Assembly: GCF_002042885.1 (NCBI RefSeq)
Contig: NZ_MVFY01000011.1
Location: forward strand, 106,204-170,203
Origin: Citrobacter portucalensis
GTDB taxonomy: Bacteria > Pseudomonadota > Gammaproteobacteria > Enterobacterales > Enterobacteriaceae
DNA length: 64,000 bases
Direction: 5' to 3'
Shown here: positions 10,189 to 25,214 of the stretch, piece by piece
How positions within the stretch are numbered: the first letter of the stretch is position 1
Layout of the letters: every line of letters begins with the position of its first letter
Position numbers and translations under genes: made by a program
Notes under the pieces: generated by a model
Database searches by the model: none
Told to the model about the DNA's origin: nothing
The model's input: the letters and a program-made list of their open reading frames with translations, nothing else

Positions 10189-11380
10189 ACAGCTTTGGCG
10201 CTGGCAAGGCATTAACAACGAAGGTAAATCGCTGGAAGGCACACTATGGGCCGATACCCGACCGTCATTGATACTGGCTCTTGAGAAACAACAGATTACG
10301 CCGCTGCGCATTAAACGTATGCGTGTCAAAACCTCGCACTGGAGCCGAACAAGAAGTGCCGAAACCATACACCAGCTGGCGACATTGCTAAAAGCAGGGT
10401 TAACGCTCTCAACAGGGCTAGCTCTGCTTGCTGAACAGCATCCCAGCACTCAATGGCAGGCGCTACTGCGTACGCTGGCTTACGATATGGAACAGGGCAT
10501 TACCCTCTCCACCTCGTTATCACAATGGCAACACGTTTTTCCGCCCCTTTATCAGGCAATGATCCGTACCGGAGAACTTACGGGTAAGCTGGACGACTGC
10601 TGTTTTGAACTCGCCTACCAGCAAAAGAAACAACAGCAACTTGCTGATAAAGTTAAAAAAAACCTGCGCTATCCGATCATCATCATAACAATGGCGGTGA
10701 TGGTCGTATTTGCGATGCTGCAGTTTGTACTCCCTGAGTTTGCCGCTATCTACCAGACGTTCAACACCCCGCTACCGGCGCTCACTCAGTGGATTATTAC
10801 CATCGCACACTGTAGCAGCCAATGGGGATGGCTGGCGGTAGCGCTTGGCCTGGTAGCAGTTGCCACACATCATTTGATAAAGCAGAAACCGTACTGGCTC
10901 ATTCTGCGCCAGAAATTGCTGCTCAGCCTCCCGGTCATAGGGACGATGGTGAGAGGGCAAAAACTCACGCAGATATTCACTGTTCTGGCGTTAACGCAAA
11001 ATGCGGGCATTCCCTTTTTGCAGGGTCTTGAGAGCGTTACCGAAACGCTGGCTAACCCTTTCTGGTCGCAACGTTTAGCACTGGTTCAGCAGGACATCAG
11101 CTCAGGAAAACCGATCTGGTTAGCACTTAAAAATAGCTGTGAATTCAGCCCATTGTGTATACAGCTGGTCAGAACTGGTGAAGCTTCCGGCTCGCTGGAT
11201 GCAATGCTGCGCAATCTTGCTCATCACCATGGCGAGAAAACCCTGGCTCAGGCTGAGAATTTGGCTGCATTACTTGAGCCTGCGTTGCTGGTCATTACGG
11301 GGCTTATCATCGGTACGCTGGTCGTCGCGATGTATTTACCGATTTTCCATTTGGGAGATGCGATGAGCGGGGTAGCATAG
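10178..11380 (+). CDS. hofC: Type IV pilus inner-membrane platform protein HofC (PilC/GspF-like)
   Basis: The 400-residue product carries two GspF domains (about residues 60-180 and 265-385), each ending in hydrophobic segments, and the hallmark MIRTGELTGKLD and QLVRTGEASGSLD motifs. It forms the inner-membrane platform of the pilus machine, contacting the HofB ATPase. ATG 10178 (MSTKQLWRW) matches E. coli HofC; it overlaps the hofB stop by 11 bp, implying coupling. A REP-like hairpin follows. Confidence 0.95.
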   Translation: MSTKQLWRWQGINNEGKSLEGTLWADTRPSLILALEKQQITPLRIKRMRVKTSHWSRTRSAETIHQLATLLKAGLTLSTGLALLAEQHPSTQWQALLRTLAYDMEQGITLSTSLSQWQHVFPPLYQAMIRTGELTGKLDDCCFELAYQQKKQQQLADKVKKNLRYPIIIITMAVMVVFAMLQFVLPEFAAIYQTFNTPLPALTQWIITIAHCSSQWGWLAVALGLVAVATHHLIKQKPYWLILRQKLLLSLPVIGTMVRGQKLTQIFTVLALTQNAGIPFLQGLESVTETLANPFWSQRLALVQQDISSGKPIWLALKNSCEFSPLCIQLVRTGEASGSLDAMLRNLAHHHGEKTLAQAENLAALLEPALLVITGLIIGTLVVAMYLPIFHLGDAMSGVA

Positions 11381-11384
11381 ATTC

Positions 11385-11420
11385 AAATGCCGGATGGCGG
11401 CGTAACGCCATCAGGCATTT
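11385..11420. repeat. REP-like hairpin between hofC and guaC
   Basis: AAATGCC...GGCATTT arms enclose ATGGCG...CGCCAT, forming a long stem of REP type in the gap between the convergent hofC and guaC. It may also limit read-through from both sides. Confidence 0.8.
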
Positions 11421-11436
11421 ACAGAACTAGCTGTTC

Positions 11437-12480
11437 TTACAGGCTATTGAAAACGCGGTTTTCTTGTTCCTGTACACGAATAAACGTTGTACGTTTGGTC
11501 AGCTCTTTCAGACGGGATGCGCCCACATAGGTACAAGCAGAACGCAAACCGCCGAGGATATCGCGAGCGGTATTATCAACCGGGCCGCGCAGTGGCAGCT
11601 TGACGGTTTTACCTTCTGCAGCGCGGTACTGTGCAACACCACCTACGTGACGCGTCATGGCAGATTCAGAGCTCATACCGTAGAACAGCATGAATTTCTC
11701 ACCGTTCTCTTCAACAATTTTGCCGCCACTTTCTTCATGACCAGCCAGCATGCCGCCGAGCATCACGAAGTCTGCACCGCCACCGAACGCTTTTGCCACG
11801 TCACCCGGCATGGTGCAGCCGCCGTCGCTGACAATCATGCCACCCAGACCGTGGGCTGCATCGGCGCATTCAATAACCGCAGAAAGCTGTGGATAGCCAA
11901 CGCCGGTTTTTACACGCGTGGTACATACAGAACCTGGGCCAATGCCGACTTTGACAATATCAGCACCGGAGAGTACCAGCTCTTCGCACATTTCACCGGT
12001 GACCACATTGCCCGCACAGATCGTTTTAGTCGGCCATGCTTCACGCGCTTTCGACACGAACTGAACAAAATGCTCTGAGTAGCCATTAGCCACATCAATG
12101 CAGATAAAGTTCAGCGCGGGGTTGAGCGCCAGAATCTGTTTAGTTTTTTCGAAATCTGCATCAGACGTACCGGTTGAAACCATTACGTGTTTGAGCACAT
12201 CGGCAGAGCTCTCTGCGATGAAGGCGGCCCAGTCTTCAACAGAATAGTGTTTGTGCACAGCGGTCAGGATGTCGAAGGAAGCCAGTGCCGTTGCCATGGC
12301 AAACGTCCCGACAGTGTCCATGTTCGCGGCAATAATAGGTACGCCGGACCAGGTCTGACCTGAATGCTTAAAGGTAAATTGACGTTCCAGCTCAACATCG
12401 GAACGGCTTTTGAGAGTAGAACGCTTAGGGCGGATAAGAACGTCTTTGAAACCTAACTTCAGATCTTCTTCGATACGCAT
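11437..12480 (-). CDS. guaC: GMP reductase
   Basis: GuaC reduces GMP to IMP and ammonia with NADPH in purine salvage. The 347-residue TIM-barrel protein of the IMPDH/GMPR family has the catalytic cysteine Cys186 in [11 protein letters not shown] and the conserved [18 protein letters not shown] loop. There is no CBS domain, which separates it from IMP dehydrogenase. It is convergent with hofC and divergent from coaE. Confidence 0.97.
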   Translation of the reverse strand: MRIEEDLKLGFKDVLIRPKRSTLKSRSDVELERQFTFKHSGQTWSGVPIIAANMDTVGTFAMATALASFDILTAVHKHYSVEDWAAFIAESSADVLKHVMVSTGTSDADFEKTKQILALNPALNFICIDVANGYSEHFVQFVSKAREAWPTKTICAGNVVTGEMCEELVLSGADIVKVGIGPGSVCTTRVKTGVGYPQLSAVIECADAAHGLGGMIVSDGGCTMPGDVAKAFGGGADFVMLGGMLAGHEESGGKIVEENGEKFMLFYGMSSESAMTRHVGGVAQYRAAEGKTVKLPLRGPVDNTARDILGGLRSACTYVGASRLKELTKRTTFIRVQEQENRVFNSL

Positions 12481-12705
12481 GTGCGGATTCCTGGGGTTAA
12501 TGGCGAAAAATCGAAACTCACAACTCCAGTGACGCTATCATACGCACTAATCAATGCCGCGCAAGACTGCGAAATTCTCTTTTTTTACGCTACAATCCCA
12601 TAAATTTACCTGGCGAATAGTAGGTTAATCCTGCAGCAGCCTCGCCTTCGCACGCATAACTTTTAACTGTTTGATAATCAAACTTAAACTCCAGGATCGG
12701 CATCT

Positions 12706-14069
<1,364 letters not shown>

Positions 14070-14078
14070 GGAGTCAAC

Positions 14079-14273
14079 ATGTCTGAACAAACCATCGTCA
14101 ACTGCCCAACCTGCGGCAAGCCTGTAGTATGGGCTGAGGTCAGTCCGTTTCGCCCATTCTGCAGCAAGCGCTGCCAGTTAATCGATCTGGGAGAGTGGGC
14201 CGCAGAAGAGAAACGCATCCCAAGCTCTGGTGATCTGTCAGAAAGCGACGACTGGAGTGAAGAGCAGAAGTAA
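14079..14273 (+). CDS. yacG: DNA gyrase inhibitor / zinc-finger protein YacG
   Basis: A 64-residue zinc protein with ligands Cys9, Cys12, Cys28 and Cys32 (CPTC and CSKRC) followed by the conserved [12 protein letters not shown] helix and an acidic tail. In E. coli YacG binds GyrB and inhibits DNA binding by gyrase. The gene has AAGGAG just upstream and ends the coaE-zapD-yacG unit. Confidence 0.95.
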   Translation: MSEQTIVNCPTCGKPVVWAEVSPFRPFCSKRCQLIDLGEWAAEEKRIPSSGDLSESDDWSEEQK

Positions 14274-14290
14274 TTCTGCTAAAACGGTGG

Positions 14291-14439
14291 GTCGGATAAG
14301 GCAATGCCGCATCCGACATTTTATTTTGTTTTGCCTGATGGCGCTGCGCTTATCAGGCCTACGAACTAAAACGTAGGGCGGGCAAGCGTAGCGCCCCCGC
14401 CATAATTTGCCGGATACGGCGTTGCCTTATCCGGCCTAC
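14291..14439. repeat. BIME with at least three REP units between yacG and mutT
   Basis: Units are visible at 14291-14317 (GTCGGATAAGG...CATCCGAC), about 14331-14362 (GCCTGATGGCGC...TATCAGGCCTAC) and 14409-14439 (GCCGGATACGG...TTATCCGGCCTAC), with a GC-rich spacer (GGGCGGGCAAGCGTAGCG). They lie between the convergent ends of yacG and mutT. Confidence 0.9.
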
Positions 14440-14446
14440 AGCACCA

Positions 14447-14836
14447 TTAGCCAGCTATCAGCTTTTCAATGACCGGTGCATTCGCGGGCGGGAAATCCTG
14501 CGCATTCAGAGCATCTTGCGCAATCCACTGCGCCGGTTGCCCCTCTTTTCCCCACGGCTCGCCTTCCCAGCTTTCAACCAGCCAGAACCACAGAGTGATA
14601 TGCCTGTCCGGAAACTGATACTCCAGCTTTTCGAACAATGAGCTTTGAGTCGGCGTGATCCCCACTTCTTCCTGTAGCTCGCGAATCAGCGCCTGCTCCG
14701 GCGTTTCGCCCGCTTCAATTTTCCCGCCGGGGAACTCCAGCTTATTGGCCATGTGGGCATCAGCCGCACGCTGGGTGATAAAAATTTCATGTTGCTGATT
14801 ACGAATAATCCCGACGGCGATTTGCAGTATTTTCAT
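14447..14836 (-). CDS. mutT: 8-oxo-dGTP diphosphatase MutT
   Basis: MutT hydrolyses 8-oxo-dGTP to the monophosphate, preventing A:T to C:G transversions. The 129-residue protein has a full Nudix box starting at Gly37-Gly38 (GGKIEAGETPEQAL followed by IRELQEEVGI) with metal ligands Glu53, Glu56 and Glu57. It lies downstream of secA on the same strand, separated by a strong hairpin. Confidence 0.97.
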   Translation of the reverse strand: MKILQIAVGIIRNQQHEIFITQRAADAHMANKLEFPGGKIEAGETPEQALIRELQEEVGITPTQSSLFEKLEYQFPDRHITLWFWLVESWEGEPWGKEGQPAQWIAQDALNAQDFPPANAPVIEKLIAG

Positions 14837-14849
14837 CTTTATCGTCCAT

Positions 14850-14877
14850 AAAAAAGGCGCAGAATTCTGCGCCTTTT
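14850..14877 (-). terminator. Intrinsic terminator between secA and mutT
   Basis: GGCGCAGAATTCTGCGCC is a perfect 18-base palindrome (14856-14873) extended by A/T pairs on both sides and followed on the minus strand by TTTTTT. It should reduce secA read-through into mutT. Confidence 0.85.
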
Positions 14878-14892
14878 CAGTAAGTTATTTTC

Positions 14893-17598
14893 TTAGCTCA
14901 GACGGCCGTGGCACTGTTTGTATTTTTTGCCAGAGCCGCAAGGACACGGATCGTTACGACCCACTTTACGATCGCCGGTTTGTGCTGCCAGCTCTTCTGC
15001 CGCAGCAGAATCGTCGCCTTTATGACTCAACTGCTGCATCTGCGCTAAGCGCTCAGCTTCTTCACGACGCTGCTGCTCCATGGCTTCGACTTCTTCAGGC
15101 ATACGCACCTGAACTTTGCTCAGGGTGCTGATCACTTCATATTTCAGTGACTCCAGCATTGACGCAAACATAGAGAAGGATTCACGCTTGTATTCCTGCT
15201 TCGGATCTTTTTGCGCATAACCACGCAGGTGGATACCCTGGCGCAGATAGTCCATCGCAGCAAGGTGCTCTTTCCACAGGGAGTCGAGAGTTTGCAGCAT
15301 CACGCCTTTTTCGAAGTGACGCATCATCTCCGCGCCCACAACTTCTTCTTTACGCTGATAAACTTCGATGGCGTTTGCCAGGATACGTTCACGCAGCGTT
15401 TCTTCGTGCAGCTCAGGCTCTTTATCCAGCCACTCTGAAATCGGCATCTCAAGATCGAAGTCGTTTTTCAGACGTTCCTGCAGACCCGGGATATCCCACA
15501 TTTCTTCCAGAGACTGCGGCGGAATATAGGCATCAATAGTTGCTTTGAAGACATCTTCACGGATGCTGTTGATGGTTTCGCTAACGTCAGTTACGTCCAG
15601 CAGTTCGTTACGCTGGGTGTAGATAGCACGGCGCTGATCGTTGGCAACGTCATCATATTCCAGCAGCTGCTTACGAATATCGAAGTTGCGGCTTTCCACT
15701 TTACGCTGCGCGTTAGCAATTGCTTTGGTCACCCATGGGTGTTCAATGGCTTCGCCAGGCTTCATACCCAGTTTACGCATCATGCCTGACACGCGGTCAG
15801 AGGCAAAAATACGCATCAGCGCATCTTCCATCGACAGATAGAAACGGGAAGAGCCCGCATCACCCTGACGACCCGAACGACCACGCAGCTGGTTATCGAT
15901 ACGGCGAGATTCGTGACGCTCGGTACCGATAATATGCAAGCCACCGGCAGCTAATACCGCGTCATGGCGAACCTGCCAATCGGCTTTAATCTGCGCGATT
16001 TGTTCCGGAGTTGGGTTTTCCAGCTCGGCAACTTCCGCCTGCCAGCTACCGCCTAGTACGATATCGGTACCACGACCGGCCATGTTCGTCGCGATAGTCA
16101 CGGCTGACGGGTAACCCGCCTGGGCGACGATTGCAGCTTCGTTGGCGTGGAACTTGGCGTTCAGAACATTGTGTTTGATACCCGCTTTGCTCAGCTCGTT
16201 AGACACTACTTCCGATTTTTCAATGGAGATAGTACCTACCAGCACCGGCTGGCCATTTGCAGTACGTTCTTTAATATCTTCAATGATCGCCTGAATTTTT
16301 TCCGCTTCGGTCATGTACACCAGATCCGGTAAATCCTTACGGATCATCGGACGGTTGGTCGGCACAACCACGGTATCCAGTTTGTAGATGGAGCTAAATT
16401 CAAACGCTTCAGTGTCGGCTGTACCGGTCATACCGGCCAGTTTTTCGTACAAACGGAAGTAGTTCTGGAAGGTAATAGATGCCAGCGTCTGGTTCTCGTT
16501 CTGGATCTCTACGCCTTCTTTAGCTTCAACAGCCTGGTGCAGACCATCGGACCAGCGACGCCCCTGCATGGTACGACCGGTGTGTTCATCGACGATGATA
16601 ACTTCGCCGTCTTTCACGATGTAGTCTACGTCGCGGGTAAACAGCACGTGCGCACGCAGTGCGGCAGTCACGTGGTGCATCAGCATAATGTTGCCTGGAG
16701 AGTACAGTGACTCGCCCTCGTCCATAATGCCTTCGTTAACCAGCAGCTCTTCAATCAGTACCAGACCACGTTCGGTCAGGTTAACCTGGCGCGCTTTCTC
16801 ATCAACTGAGAAGTGGCCTTCGCCCTGGAACGTGTCGGAATCTTCCTTCTCCTGACGGATCAGGTGCGGGATGATTTTATTCACTTTTTTGTACATTTCC
16901 GAGCTGTCTTCAGCCGGGCCGGAAATGATCAGTGGCGTACGCGCTTCATCGATCAGGATGGAGTCGACTTCATCGACCAGCGCATAGTGCAGTTTACGTT
17001 GAACACGCTCTTCCGGACTAAACGCCATGTTGTCACGCAGGTAGTCAAAGCCGTATTCGTTGTTGGTACCGTAAGTAATATCGGCGTTGTAGGCTTCACG
17101 CTTGGCTGGCGCAGGCAGGCCAGACATGTTGATACCAACGGTCATGCCGAGGAATTCAAACAGCGGGCGGTTATTTTCGGCATCACGCTGAGCCAGATAG
17201 TCGTTCACGGTAACCACGTGTACGCCCTTCCCGCTTAATGCGTTCAGGTAGGCTGGCAGCGTCGCGGTAAGGGTTTTACCTTCACCAGTACGCATTTCCG
17301 CGATGCAGCGATCGTTAAGCACCATACCGCCCAGCAGCTGAACGTCGAAGTGACGCATACCGAACACGCGTTTACTCGCTTCACGCACTACTGCGAACGC
17401 TTCCGGGATCAGGCTCTCAACGCTGGCACCTTTTTCCAGACGGGCGCGGAATTCAGCGGTCTTCGCTTTCAGTTCATCATCGGAGAGTTTTTCCATCTCC
17501 GGTTCCATCGCGTTGATGACATTGACCACTTTACGCATACGACGCAGCGTACGCTCGTTACGGCTACCGAATACTTTCGTTAATAATTTGATTAGCAT
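14893..17598 (-). CDS. secA: Preprotein translocase ATPase SecA
   Basis: The 901-residue motor drives preproteins through SecYEG. The order of domains is NBD1 with Walker [10 protein letters not shown] near residue 102 and the [15 protein letters not shown] box near 209, the preprotein cross-linking domain, NBD2 with [12 protein letters not shown], the helical scaffold, and a zinc-binding tail with Cys885, Cys887, Cys896 and His897 ([13 protein letters not shown]). The length equals that of E. coli. It lies 60 bp after secM, whose translation arrest uncovers the secA ribosome-binding site in E. coli; the arrest motif is intact here. Confidence 0.98.
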   Translation of the reverse strand: MLIKLLTKVFGSRNERTLRRMRKVVNVINAMEPEMEKLSDDELKAKTAEFRARLEKGASVESLIPEAFAVVREASKRVFGMRHFDVQLLGGMVLNDRCIAEMRTGEGKTLTATLPAYLNALSGKGVHVVTVNDYLAQRDAENNRPLFEFLGMTVGINMSGLPAPAKREAYNADITYGTNNEYGFDYLRDNMAFSPEERVQRKLHYALVDEVDSILIDEARTPLIISGPAEDSSEMYKKVNKIIPHLIRQEKEDSDTFQGEGHFSVDEKARQVNLTERGLVLIEELLVNEGIMDEGESLYSPGNIMLMHHVTAALRAHVLFTRDVDYIVKDGEVIIVDEHTGRTMQGRRWSDGLHQAVEAKEGVEIQNENQTLASITFQNYFRLYEKLAGMTGTADTEAFEFSSIYKLDTVVVPTNRPMIRKDLPDLVYMTEAEKIQAIIEDIKERTANGQPVLVGTISIEKSEVVSNELSKAGIKHNVLNAKFHANEAAIVAQAGYPSAVTIATNMAGRGTDIVLGGSWQAEVAELENPTPEQIAQIKADWQVRHDAVLAAGGLHIIGTERHESRRIDNQLRGRSGRQGDAGSSRFYLSMEDALMRIFASDRVSGMMRKLGMKPGEAIEHPWVTKAIANAQRKVESRNFDIRKQLLEYDDVANDQRRAIYTQRNELLDVTDVSETINSIREDVFKATIDAYIPPQSLEEMWDIPGLQERLKNDFDLEMPISEWLDKEPELHEETLRERILANAIEVYQRKEEVVGAEMMRHFEKGVMLQTLDSLWKEHLAAMDYLRQGIHLRGYAQKDPKQEYKRESFSMFASMLESLKYEVISTLSKVQVRMPEEVEAMEQQRREEAERLAQMQQLSHKGDDSAAAEELAAQTGDRKVGRNDPCPCGSGKKYKQCHGRLS

Positions 17599-17658
17599 AA
17601 TAAAATCTCAAACGCCCCGCGGTGCGGAGTCAAAAATTATAAGTTGGAAGGTTCTTTT

Positions 17659-18165
17659 TTAGCTGAGGCGTTGAGGACCAGCGCGGATACCCTGCAGCTG
17701 GCTGATCCAGACCGGAACGCTAAACGCGGCCTGAGAGGTAAAGTGTGCGTATGTCACGCGACTTACTGTCGCGGGCGGAGTGCCTTCTTGCGTCAGCATC
17801 GCGCTGAGCGTATTCAGTAACGCAAGATGGTGCGCCTGAATTGGCAATGGCTCTTCGGCAACGGGCAACGCCTGAGGTGCCATGGCAAAAGAAAGATGGC
17901 GGATAACCGTACGAATGGCATGTTGATGCCAGTAATCGACGGTAAAATTTGGGCGGCGATTAGTCGCTTCCAGCAAAGCAAGCTGGCTAAAGTTAACTTT
18001 AGCGCCTTGATCGTGATTGCTGGCGGTCGCCTTCGCGGGGGTATTAGGTTCAGCAGCATTACCGAGCGCGGGCAGGCCAAAACTAGCCGCGACCATCCCC
18101 AACAGGAGATGCGGCCAGAAGTACCGTCTGCCTAACTGTCGCCAGCGCGTCAGTATTCCACTCAC
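17659..18165 (-). CDS. secM: Secretion monitor SecM
   Basis: The 168-residue product begins with a GTG start (18163-18165), as in E. coli, and has a long signal sequence with cleavage expected near Ala37 ([10 protein letters not shown]). Near the C terminus is the ribosome-arrest peptide [17 protein letters not shown] (residues 148-164). SecM is exported and degraded; its function is to stall its own ribosome when secretion is slow and so raise secA translation. It differs from E. coli SecM in the middle of the protein and at two non-critical positions in the arrest peptide. Confidence 0.95.
   Translation of the reverse strand: MSGILTRWRQLGRRYFWPHLLLGMVAASFGLPALGNAAEPNTPAKATASNHDQGAKVNFSQLALLEATNRRPNFTVDYWHQHAIRTVIRHLSFAMAPQALPVAEEPLPIQAHHLALLNTLSAMLTQEGTPPATVSRVTYAHFTSQAAFSVPVWISQLQGIRAGPQRLS
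17674..17724 (-). promoter_or_regulatory. SecM translation-arrest peptide codons
   Basis: These codons encode [17 protein letters not shown]. The residues required for stalling in E. coli (Phe150, Trp155, Ile156, Gly161, Ile162, Arg163, Ala164, Gly165, Pro166) are all matched here at 148, 153, 154 and 159-164. Thr is replaced by Val and Ala by Leu at tolerant positions. Confidence 0.9.
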
Positions 18166-18374
18166 GTTATTGCCACCTGATATACCCTGCGTTTGGGGTT
18201 ACAAATGCAAAACCATTTTTTGCGCACAAATCTTACCATTAATGCGTTCGCACCACAGCAGTAATGACAGCAAGTCGCGGGTAAATATGCTTAAGAAAGC
18301 AGCGATCGAACGGTATTTTAATCTACCTGTGGGGAAAAAGTCGCTTCAGATAAGGTGGTTTGCACTCGGAAGAT

Positions 18375-18425
18375 AAAAAAACGACTGGTTCACCTGGCCG
18401 GAGAGAGTGCCAGATTTACCAGTCG
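18375..18425 (-). terminator. Intrinsic terminator downstream of lpxC
   Basis: On the minus strand CGACTGGT (18425-18418) pairs with ACCAGTCG (18389-18382), with an inner CTGGC/GCCAG stem, followed by a run of seven T (18381-18375). It sits 24 bp after the lpxC stop and marks the end of the dcw transcript before the secM promoter region (18166-18374). Confidence 0.9.
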
Positions 18426-18448
18426 AATTTATGCGACAGCGTATGTCG

Positions 18449-19387
<939 letters not shown>

Positions 19388-19394
19388 CTATCCA

Positions 19395-19418
19395 ACCGAA
19401 GTGTACTATACATTCGGT
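19395..19418 (-). other. Small inverted repeat between ftsZ and lpxC
   Basis: ACCGAA pairs with TTCGGT around TGTA/TACA, giving a compact stem with one bulged base in the 100 bp ftsZ-lpxC gap. It has no adjacent U-run. It may be an mRNA processing or attenuation element; the function is not shown. Confidence 0.5.
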
Positions 19419-19466
19419 GGGCCAGTTTAGCACAAAGAGCCACAATTCCCAAATTCCAGCTAATTC

Positions 19467-20618
19467 TTAATCAGCTTGCTTACGCAGGAATGCTGGGATA
19501 TCCAGATAATCCGGCTCTTTGGTGGTTTGCGGCGTATTGTCGTTAACCACTTTCGCTACCGGTTTCTGCTCTTGCGTCAACGGCGCCATGCCGTGCTGCT
19601 GGTAACGATCCATTACCGGCTGCTGTACCTGCTTGTTGGTCACCAGAGTGATTTCAGGACGTTTGTCCATACCAATTCCAGTTGCAACAACGGTCACGCG
19701 CAGTTCGTCGTTCATATCCGGGTCCAGGGAGGTACCGATAACCACGGTCGCATTATCCGATGCAAAGGCACGAATCGTGTTACCGACGGTTTCGAACTCA
19801 TCCAGACGCAGGTCGAAGCCCGCAGTAATGTTGACCAGCACGCCGCGCGCACCAGACAGATCGATGTCTTCCAGCAGCGGAGAAGAGATAGCCATTTCAG
19901 CCGCTTCTTCTGCACGGTCTTCACCGCTTGCCACGCCTGAACCCATCATCGCGTAGCCCATTTCGGACATCACGGTGCGCACGTCTGCAAAGTCGACGTT
20001 CATCAGGCCCGGACGAGTAATCAGTTCAGCGATACCCTGGACTGCGCCTTTCAGCACGTCGTTCGCTGCGCCAAACGCATCCAGCAGGGAGATACCGCGA
20101 CCCAGCACTTTCAGCAGCTTGTCATTCGGAATAGTGATCAGAGAGTCCACATGTTTGGACAGCTCGGTGATACCCTGTTCCGCGAATGCCATACGCTTCT
20201 TACCTTCAAAGTTGAAAGGCTTAGTCACGACAGCAACGGTCAGAATACCTAAATCTTTTGCTACTTCAGCAACCACTGGCGCTGCACCGGTACCGGTACC
20301 GCCGCCCATGCCAGCTGCGATAAACACCATGTCTGCGCCGTCAAGCGCTGCACGCAGAGCTTCACGATCTTCGTCTGCCGCATTACGGCCTACTTCCGGG
20401 TTTGCACCCGCGCCCAGACCTTTGGTGATGCCGCTACCAATCTGAATGGTCTGTCCAACCGCCGTTTTACGCAACGCCTGAGCGTCGGTATTCACCGCGA
20501 AGAATTCAACACCTTCGATGCGCTCGCGCACCATGTGTTCAACGGCATTACCGCCGCCGCCGCCGACGCCGATGACTTTAATCACCGCGTCATTGGTAAG
20601 TTCCATAGGTTCAAACAT
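19467..20618 (-). CDS. ftsZ: Tubulin-like cell division GTPase FtsZ
   Basis: FtsZ polymerises at mid-cell into the Z ring. The 383-residue protein has the tubulin signature [10 protein letters not shown] near residues 104-113, the T7-loop region [11 protein letters not shown], a variable linker and the conserved C-terminal peptide [14 protein letters not shown] that binds FtsA, ZipA, MinC and ZapD. It follows ftsA by 62 bp. Confidence 0.98.
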   Translation of the reverse strand: MFEPMELTNDAVIKVIGVGGGGGNAVEHMVRERIEGVEFFAVNTDAQALRKTAVGQTIQIGSGITKGLGAGANPEVGRNAADEDREALRAALDGADMVFIAAGMGGGTGTGAAPVVAEVAKDLGILTVAVVTKPFNFEGKKRMAFAEQGITELSKHVDSLITIPNDKLLKVLGRGISLLDAFGAANDVLKGAVQGIAELITRPGLMNVDFADVRTVMSEMGYAMMGSGVASGEDRAEEAAEMAISSPLLEDIDLSGARGVLVNITAGFDLRLDEFETVGNTIRAFASDNATVVIGTSLDPDMNDELRVTVVATGIGMDKRPEITLVTNKQVQQPVMDRYQQHGMAPLTQEQKPVAKVVNDNTPQTTKEPDYLDIPAFLRKQAD

Positions 20619-20680
20619 AGTTTCTCTCTCCGTTGTGCCTGTCGCCTGAGACCGTTAATGTGCGTTGGTCTCTTTAAAAA

Positions 20681-21943
20681 TTAAAACTCTTTTCGCAGCC
20701 AGCTATTGAGTCGTTTGATCCACGAGCCAACTGATGCCGTAACGCGTTTTTCAACTTCAGCCTCACCACTCAAATGGGATTCTTTCCCGTAGTGAAGCAG
20801 CCCCACTGCCGTTGAATAATACGGCTCCTGGGCATAATCCGTCAGACCAGTGATATTCAGCGGTGCGCCAATACGTACTTGCGTATGGAACACGCGCTGT
20901 GCGCAGGCCGCAAGACCTTCAATTTGCGCAGCGCCACCGGTTAACACAATCCCCGCCGCCAGATGATGTTTCACCCCCTGCTGGCGAAGCTGTTCTTGTA
21001 ATTGCAAAATTTCTTCGTTGACCAGGTTGAGCAGCTCGGTATAACGCGGCTCAATGACCTCTGCCAGGGTCTGACGTTGCAGGCTACGCGGTGGACGACC
21101 ACCTACGCTTGGCACTTCAACGCTTTCGTCTTTACCCACGATGGAGCCCAGCGCGCAACCATGGCGCACTTTGATGGCTTCAGCATCGCTCGGCGGCGTA
21201 CCAAAGGCATACGCGATATCGCTGGTCACTACATTCCCTGCATAAGGGATAACTTTAGTGTGGCGCAACGCCCCGCCAGTATAAACGGCGATGTCCATTG
21301 TACCACCACCAATATCCACCACGCAGACACCCAGTTCACGTTCATCTTCCGTCAACACGGAATAACTGGCTGCCAACCCGGCAAAAATCAGTTGGTCAAC
21401 TTTCAGACCACAACGTTCAACGGCTTTGACAATGTTCTTTGCCATGTCGTTGTGGCAGGTAATAAGATGGACTTTTGCCTGCATACGCACGCCGGAAAGA
21501 CCGACCGGATTTTTAATGCCTTCCTGGTAGTCGATGGCGTATTCCTGCGGAATAACGTGCAGAACACGATGTTCATCGCGAACGCGTACGGATTTTGCCG
21601 TATGTACCACGTTTTCCACATCTTCCTGCGTCACTTCCTCTTCGGAAATGGGCACCATACCAATTTCATTTTGACAGCTAATATGTTTACCGGAAAGTGC
21701 CAGATACACCGAGGAAATCTGGCAATCTGCCATCAGTTCAGCCTGGTCAATGGCGCGCTGTACGCACTTCACCACTGACTCAAGGTCATTCACCCCGCCT
21801 TTATCCATACCTCGCGATGGGCAACTGCCCACGCCAATGATATTGACCATACCGTCGGGCAGAACTTCCCCTACTAAAGCGGCTACCTTCGCGGTGCCAA
21901 TCTCCAGTCCAACTACCAGTTTTCTGTCCGTCGCCTTGATCAT
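20681..21943 (-). CDS. ftsA: Actin-like cell division protein FtsA
   Basis: The 420-residue protein tethers FtsZ to the membrane and signals to later division proteins. It has the actin-fold phosphate loops ([28 protein letters not shown]) with the inserted SHS2/1C domain near residues 85-165, and a C-terminal amphipathic membrane helix, [14 protein letters not shown]. The start overlaps the ftsQ stop by 4 bp (ATGA). Confidence 0.98.
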   Translation of the reverse strand: MIKATDRKLVVGLEIGTAKVAALVGEVLPDGMVNIIGVGSCPSRGMDKGGVNDLESVVKCVQRAIDQAELMADCQISSVYLALSGKHISCQNEIGMVPISEEEVTQEDVENVVHTAKSVRVRDEHRVLHVIPQEYAIDYQEGIKNPVGLSGVRMQAKVHLITCHNDMAKNIVKAVERCGLKVDQLIFAGLAASYSVLTEDERELGVCVVDIGGGTMDIAVYTGGALRHTKVIPYAGNVVTSDIAYAFGTPPSDAEAIKVRHGCALGSIVGKDESVEVPSVGGRPPRSLQRQTLAEVIEPRYTELLNLVNEEILQLQEQLRQQGVKHHLAAGIVLTGGAAQIEGLAACAQRVFHTQVRIGAPLNITGLTDYAQEPYYSTAVGLLHYGKESHLSGEAEVEKRVTASVGSWIKRLNSWLRKEF

Positions 21944-22773
21944 CGTTGTTCTGCCTGTGCCTGATTCTGTTGCTGATTAGATTCCTCAGGAGGCAAGGGA
22001 ACCCAGCCTACTGCCGCTCCTGAGTCATAACGCAAATCAACGTAGCTAATCCGTTTGCCATCGGTTTGCGCCTGCTGCTGTAAAACCGGGTAGAGTTCCA
22101 CAAAGCGAGCCAAACGTTTTATCGTATCGCCCCTGCCCAGATTCAGCTTAATATCGTTATTCAGCGTCAACTGCCAGGAACGACGAGCGGTCATCGCCGC
22201 TTCCTTCAGGGTGAATCTATCCTTAGCCAGCACCTGCCCCATATCGCGGAACCCTTGCAACACTTCACTTGCGCTGCCTTCCGGCCCATACAACATGGGT
22301 AATACCTGCTTATTGGCCCGACCGGTTGGAACACTGAACGTATTTCCTTCAGCATCCACCATATGTTGGTCATTCCAACGCGCAATGGGCACATATTCAA
22401 CCAGATGAATCTTCAATTCATCGGGCCATTGCTTTCTGACGCTCGCCTGTTTAATCCAGGGGAGGCGTTCAATTTGACTCTGAATGATGTTCACATCCTG
22501 AGTCATAAAGGTTCCCGGAGCGCCCAGCGCCAAAATGGACTGACGAATATCGTCATTGCGCGTGTAATGTCGTTCGCCGGTTAACACCAGTTTCGATAAA
22601 GGCAAACGTTGCGCATCTTCCATCCATCCCAACACTACCCAGCCGCTGACAAACACGGTGCACAGCACTGTCAGCAGGAACAATATTCCTGCAAGACGCG
22701 TTCCATTATTGCGGCGTGAGGAGTTTACTTCTTCTTCATCACCGTTTCGCGTGTTCAGCGCAGCCTGCGACAT
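21940..22773 (-). CDS. ftsQ: Cell division protein FtsQ
   Basis: A bitopic inner-membrane protein of 277 residues: cytoplasmic N terminus, one membrane span about residues 26-48, a POTRA domain beginning [19 protein letters not shown], and a periplasmic beta domain. It scaffolds FtsB and FtsL at the divisome. The C-terminal tail is Gln-rich ([11 protein letters not shown]). It starts 1 bp after ddlB and overlaps ftsA. Confidence 0.97.
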   Translation of the reverse strand: MSQAALNTRNGDEEEVNSSRRNNGTRLAGILFLLTVLCTVFVSGWVVLGWMEDAQRLPLSKLVLTGERHYTRNDDIRQSILALGAPGTFMTQDVNIIQSQIERLPWIKQASVRKQWPDELKIHLVEYVPIARWNDQHMVDAEGNTFSVPTGRANKQVLPMLYGPEGSASEVLQGFRDMGQVLAKDRFTLKEAAMTARRSWQLTLNNDIKLNLGRGDTIKRLARFVELYPVLQQQAQTDGKRISYVDLRYDSGAAVGWVPLPPEESNQQQNQAQAEQR

Positions 22774-22774
22774 A

Positions 22775-25163
<2,389 letters not shown>

Positions 25164-25214
25164 TCTTTAGCCATTAACTTCTTAGTTCATGCGATGCAAA
25201 AGGCATCACCACAA

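Noticed and set aside
14291..14439. Repeated palindromes considered as a CRISPR array
   Set aside because: The units are REP/BIME type with variable sequence and spacing, and there are no uniform spacers or cas genes.
19975..20445. Long frame on the strand opposite ftsZ, and similar frames opposite ftsA, secA, murC and murF
   Set aside because: They are low-complexity shadows produced by the codon bias of the genes on the other strand, without ribosome-binding sites or known domains.
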